Below, in pieces: positions 59,765-64,000 of a stretch of 64,000 bases of DNA. The stretch comes from Sepiola atlantica (taxonomy: Eukaryota > Mollusca > Cephalopoda > Sepiida > Sepiolidae). The stretch spans positions 1,678,201 through 1,742,200 of the forward strand of contig CAUVYP010000262.1 of NCBI GenBank assembly GCA_963556195.1, given 5' to 3'. The notes under the pieces are model-generated. The model was not told where the DNA came from, searched no databases, and saw only the letters and a program-made list of their open reading frames with translations. The position numbers and the translations under genes are program-made. Positions within the stretch are counted from its first letter, which is position 1. Every line of letters starts with the position of its first letter.

Positions 59765-62496
59765 CTAGCAGGGCAACCCGGCGTTGCTCGGGTTATAGAA
59801 TAGAAGAAAAATCGCGTGTGTAACATCTTTATATTCAAACTTCTATTTCTCTCCCTTTCTCTATAGTCGTCTCTTTATCTTTCTACTTTTCTCTTCTCTG
59901 GTCGCCCAATTTCACAGCTACTTTCTCATTTTGCCTTTTGCGAAAGCTGTTTCTTCCCCACCATTCCTCTTACATTAGCCAGGGCAAAAGTATGACATAT
60001 TTCTATAAAAAGTACCACCTCTGTCTGTGCCTTCTATATAGGTACATAATATATAAGTACCTATCGCCACTCTGGTGTGAATGCTAAATCCGTATCTATT
60101 GTCGCCCAGGTGAGCATGGTATGTACGTACTTATCGCCATCCCTGTTCACATGCTATATACGTACCTATTACAGCCCCGGTGCGCATACTATATACGTAC
60201 CTATTGGCGTTGCACAGGGATCACTTCTCCAGTCGCCCTCCTTCCACAGTTGCCAGGAGTAAAAGATGTCACGTACATGGTTGCCAATTCACCCTGGCTA
60301 CACTATCTCCGGCCTCCCCTAAACTCTGCACTACCTCTCCATTCCCTGGAGTAAAAATGTAACATTTCTATTAAAAGTACCATATTTGTCTTCATTATTA
60401 ATGTTAATAAGCGTGTTTGTTTATTTACTTCTTCATGTCCGTGTATGTTAGATAAAATAACCTAGGTCGATCAGGCCCCTCTGACAGCAGTCTTTGTTAA
60501 TGATAATAATGGTGTATATTTACTTCTTTCATGTTTGTGTATGTTAGATTAAATAACCTAGGTTGATCACCGATTAAATATTTTATATGAATATAATAAA
60601 TGGTATCAATGGGGAAGAATAATTTTTTCTTTTAAATTCACCGATCGAGACATTATTTTATATGAATATAAATAATAGTGCTAACAATGGGGACCCTTCG
60701 TATACCATTCTACTCAGACTCCGTAATATACCATTCGGGTTGAACTCCAGGCCCTGACTCTTTCCTGAACATCAGGCTCTGACTCCTACCCGAACAATTA
60801 GGACCTGACTACTTCCTGAAGAGCTGGCTCCGACTCCTTAAACATCAGGGTGACTCTTTCATATACTGCAAGCTCTGAATCTTTTCCCGAACCTCCAGCT
60901 TTGACTGTTTCACTGTTTGACTGCTCCCCGAACATTAGGTTTTTTTTTTTTAATCCTGTGCTATGGTGTGTATAATAAACACACCTGCTCTATCTAGGAT
61001 ATTGATCTCTATTTAATTAAACACTCGTTCTATGTAGGATAATGAGCACTTTTAAAATAAGGAGGCCAAGAGAGCACTATCACAATCAAGCGCCTAGAAC
61101 TTGTTAAATTTCAATGTAAAAAAATGCTGACTGATTTGCTATTCTCTTTTACTGGATAACATTAAAAGCAGTGTTTAATTATTGATAACATTAAAGGGAA
61201 AATGCCAATGTTACCTTACTGTAAAGAATTTACTATTTTATGTTAACCTTCCACTAACCTTGCTCAGCAACAAATGTCTTAGCTGGGTTATTTAACATAT
61301 ATATATTAATTTTTTTTCATATGTTAGAACAATGATGACCGACGACACTCTTTCCCACACTTCTGATGGTCTTGTGTCTAATTTGTGTTATGAGTAAATG
61401 TGGTATTGTGGTGACTAACATTCTAGTTATAGTAGGATATACATTTTTATTACTTTAGAACACTTTTGAAAGCCTTGTTTTGAATGTAATTTTTTCATAT
61501 TTTCTGCAAGTAAATAATTCAAAGTTTAGTATTTGTTCAGATGTATGCTACAACCCGTAATTGGTAACTGAAGTCGGTACCAGTCCAAGTGTTTGGTTAA
61601 CGTCCGTAAAAAACTAAAAAGAATGAAAGTTTACAACTTGTTCAATAAAGCAAAAAGCAAATATAAGGTTATGAGTAAATGTGGTATTGTGGTGACTGAT
61701 CATTCTAGTTAAAAGTAGAATAGACCGAATTTACAGAAAGCTGCTGTATTTAGGGTAAAGAACACCGACAGATTAAGCAGGTACACCTTACCAAGTGTTA
61801 CACTGTTCTATCTAACATATTGAACAGTTACTGATTTAGTATATATCCATTAGTAAATTACACACATGCTCTCTCTAGGATATTATGCACTGTTAGATTC
61901 ACCATAAGACATACTAAGAGTCACACTATATTATAACACATACTTGCTCTATCTAGAGTATTAAGTGCATCCAAATGCAGCATTTACTATTTTTGAGTGT
62001 CCTACTGCATTATTGCACACATCTGTTGCATCTAGGGAACTGATCAGTGTTTTCTACAAAATATAACATTTAGAAAGTGTCCTAGTGTAGTAATTATTTA
62101 TTGCTCCTGAGTTTGTTTCAGATTATAAACCTAGGCATGAACAACAAAACAATAGTCAAAAAATGTGCTTAACATATTTATGAAAAATGATTAGTTTATT
62201 GCTCAATATATTGAAACACATTTATTTTAAGTTTGTTCACCACTTTCAAGCAAGAATATAATGAAAAAAAACAAAAACAATTTTATATTTAAATGGGTGA
62301 TTTTTATTTTAATGTGTCTTTTGAGAATGTGTAATTGTGTCAAAAGATAAAAACACAAATTTAAAAAAGGAACTGCAGCACTTAATGATATCAATCACAG
62401 AAACATATTGTTCAATTGTGATGTTTTAGTAATAACACGTTTTTTTAACCGTCCTCATTTTGATTATTTGTAATAAGATTTTTGCTATAGTCTTCA
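59765..62496 (-). mobile_element. Helitron E, 3' part, interrupted by F
   Basis: The 3' end has the best hairpin in the window (AACCCG-loop-CGGGTT), then CTAG (59768-59765) and T. The 2.7 kb match the 3' part of B (39627-42322). The match stops at A62496, where element F is inserted; the remainder would lie to the right of the window. A three-unit 35-bp relic lies at about 60055-60205. Confidence 0.85.
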
Positions 62497-64000
62497 TCTT
62501 CTTCTTCTATTATATAAAGGGCACTTGTCTGTATGTCTGTCTGTCTGTCTGTTTGTTTGTTTGTGTGTCCAGATACTCCTCCGAGAGTACCCAACAAACA
62601 GTCACACGGTTGACGTCTTTATGACAGCCCAGCCCCGGGACGTATAATATCTCAGAACCGGAAAAAACATTGGACTCTTTGGGGGTCGACTGAGCACTTT
62701 TCTCCAATGGGGGGGGGGGGGCCTTTTTCCTCGATTTTCAACGTTGTTTAGTACTAATTTGAGAAAAAAACAATGACATCATGTAGAATTTGAGAAATAA
62801 TGCACCGTCATGATTTTAACAGGAAATGACGTCAGAGGAAATCCCTAACGGCTCTTTTTTGAACATGAGTTTATAGTGAAGCAAGTGTTGCTTAATCACA
62901 AACGGCACTTTTTTTGAACACGAGTCCATAGTCAAGCATGGGTTGCTTACTTACTAACGGCACTTTTTTGAACATGAGTCCATAGTGATGCAAGGGTTGC
63001 TTAACTCCTAACGGCACTTTTTGATTCATGCGTTTATAGTGACGCAAGTGTTGTTTAATCAATAACGGCACTTTTTTTAACATGAGTTCATAGTGAAGCA
63101 AGGGTTGCTTAATCCTAACGGCATTTTTTCTGTTGACATGATAACATCCTCCTACGTATTACCTCCTCCTTTTTGAGAGGTGGTAGGGTTAGTGTAGTAT
63201 CAGTAAAATGAAAGTAATAAATAATTATGCTCCCCCACTGTTTTCACTAATATTTGTATACATATTAAATAACGTAGTATCAGTTTTTGGGGGAACATTT
63301 TAAGGGTTAGGCCGAACTTTTTAGGGGTCAGGCCAAGTTTTTTTGTTTTTTTTTTGTTTTGAAGTCAAAATATTTCTCAGGGTTGGGGGAGAGTGAAAAA
63401 TTAGGGGGCTGGAGCCAAAGAGGGGTCGGGGAAAATTTTAGGGGTCATGCCGAACTTTTTAGGGGTCAGGCCAAATTTTTTTTTTTTTTTTGTTTTGATC
63501 TCAAAATATTTCTCATGGTTGGGGGAGAGTGAAAAATTAAGGGGCTGGAGAGATTTAGGGGTCGGGGAAAATTTTAGGGGTCAGGACGAACTTTTTAGGG
63601 GTCAGGCCAAATTTTTTGTTTTTTTTGGTTTTGAACTCAAAATATTTCTCATGGTTGGGGGAGAGTGAAAAATTAGGGGGCTGGAGAGATTTAGGGACCG
63701 GGGAAAATTTTAGGGGTCAGGCGGAACTTTTTAGGGGTCAGGCCAAATTTTTTGTTTTTTTTTGTTTTGAAGTCAAAATATTTCTCATGGTTGGGGGAGA
63801 GTGAAAAATTAAGGGGCTGGAGAGATTTAGGAGTCGGGGAAAATTTTAGGGGTCAGGACAAACTTTTTAGGGGTCATGCCAAATTTTTTTCTTTTTTTTG
63901 GTTTTGAACTGAAAATATTTCTCAGGGTTGGAGGAGAGTGAAAAATTAGGGGGCTGGAGAGATTTAGGGGTCGGGGAAAATTTTAAGAGGTCAGGACGAA
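62497..64000 (+). mobile_element. Helitron F, 5' part, near-identical to A
   Basis: The same 5' end, modules and flank as 27-1255. The copies differ by a few substitutions, homopolymer length and about two additional G-rich units (roughly 275 bp) in F. TGACGTCA lies at 62827-62834, the hairpin minisatellite at about 62846-63125, and the G-rich repeat from 63300 to the window end. Confidence 0.85.

Overview
The window is non-coding, transposon-dominated DNA from an animal (metazoan) nuclear genome. The base composition, the abundance of mini- and microsatellites, U2-snRNA-derived SINE-like repeats and a decayed Helitron helicase all point to an invertebrate with a repeat-rich genome. I cannot assign a phylum from the sequence alone. 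I see no intact host gene, no rRNA and no tRNA. The only recognisable protein-coding sequence is a dead PIF1-type Helitron helicase on the minus strand (46751-45003).

The layout is best explained as a nest of Helitrons (rolling-circle transposons). Their 5' ends read TC...TATATAAAGG. Their 3' ends carry a GC-rich hairpin, then CTAG (or CTAA), then T. On the plus strand there is a Helitron 5' end at 27 (element A) and another at 4407 (element G). A plus-strand 3' end at 37968 most plausibly closes G, giving a 33.6-kb element. On the minus strand four Helitrons lie head-to-tail with no base between them: B (50350 to 39627, containing the helicase relic), C (53473 to 50351), D (59764 to 53474) and E (3' end at 59765). 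E is interrupted at 62496/62497 by another plus-strand 5' end (element F). A/1-1255 and F/62471-64000 are near-identical copies that include the same flank. The window therefore begins and ends in the same duplicated locus, about 62.5 kb apart.

The Helitrons carry ordered blocks of private minisatellites, and the same blocks recur in A/F, G, C and D: a hairpin-bearing 55-60-bp repeat, a 51-bp repeat, an 80-bp repeat, a G-rich ~135-bp repeat, ~35-40-bp 'gcttct' repeats, a 35-bp 'gcatactatatacgtacctatcgcc' repeat, and finally a conserved ~270-bp 3' terminus. Element G contains a giant 21-bp satellite from 7736 to about 34970 (27 kb, about 1,300 monomers). It has several successive higher-order repeat periods (about 941, 2585, 3407-3425, 2392-2413, 1432 and 936-978 bp) and begins exactly where the conserved 3' terminus of the Helitron should begin. 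Element D carries a 1.3-kb array of 30-bp repeats and a 1.7-kb CATG-rich array.

Between the Helitrons are SINE-like elements (one with a U2 snRNA head), a foldback DNA transposon (2093-2912), a hammerhead-like motif reminiscent of Penelope-like elements (about 3036-3068), perfect hairpins (3594-3630, 3672-3737) and a long foldback around 39118-39373. Almost all long reading frames, including the 360-aa frame in the satellite, are by-products of repeat lengths divisible by three and should not be annotated as genes.
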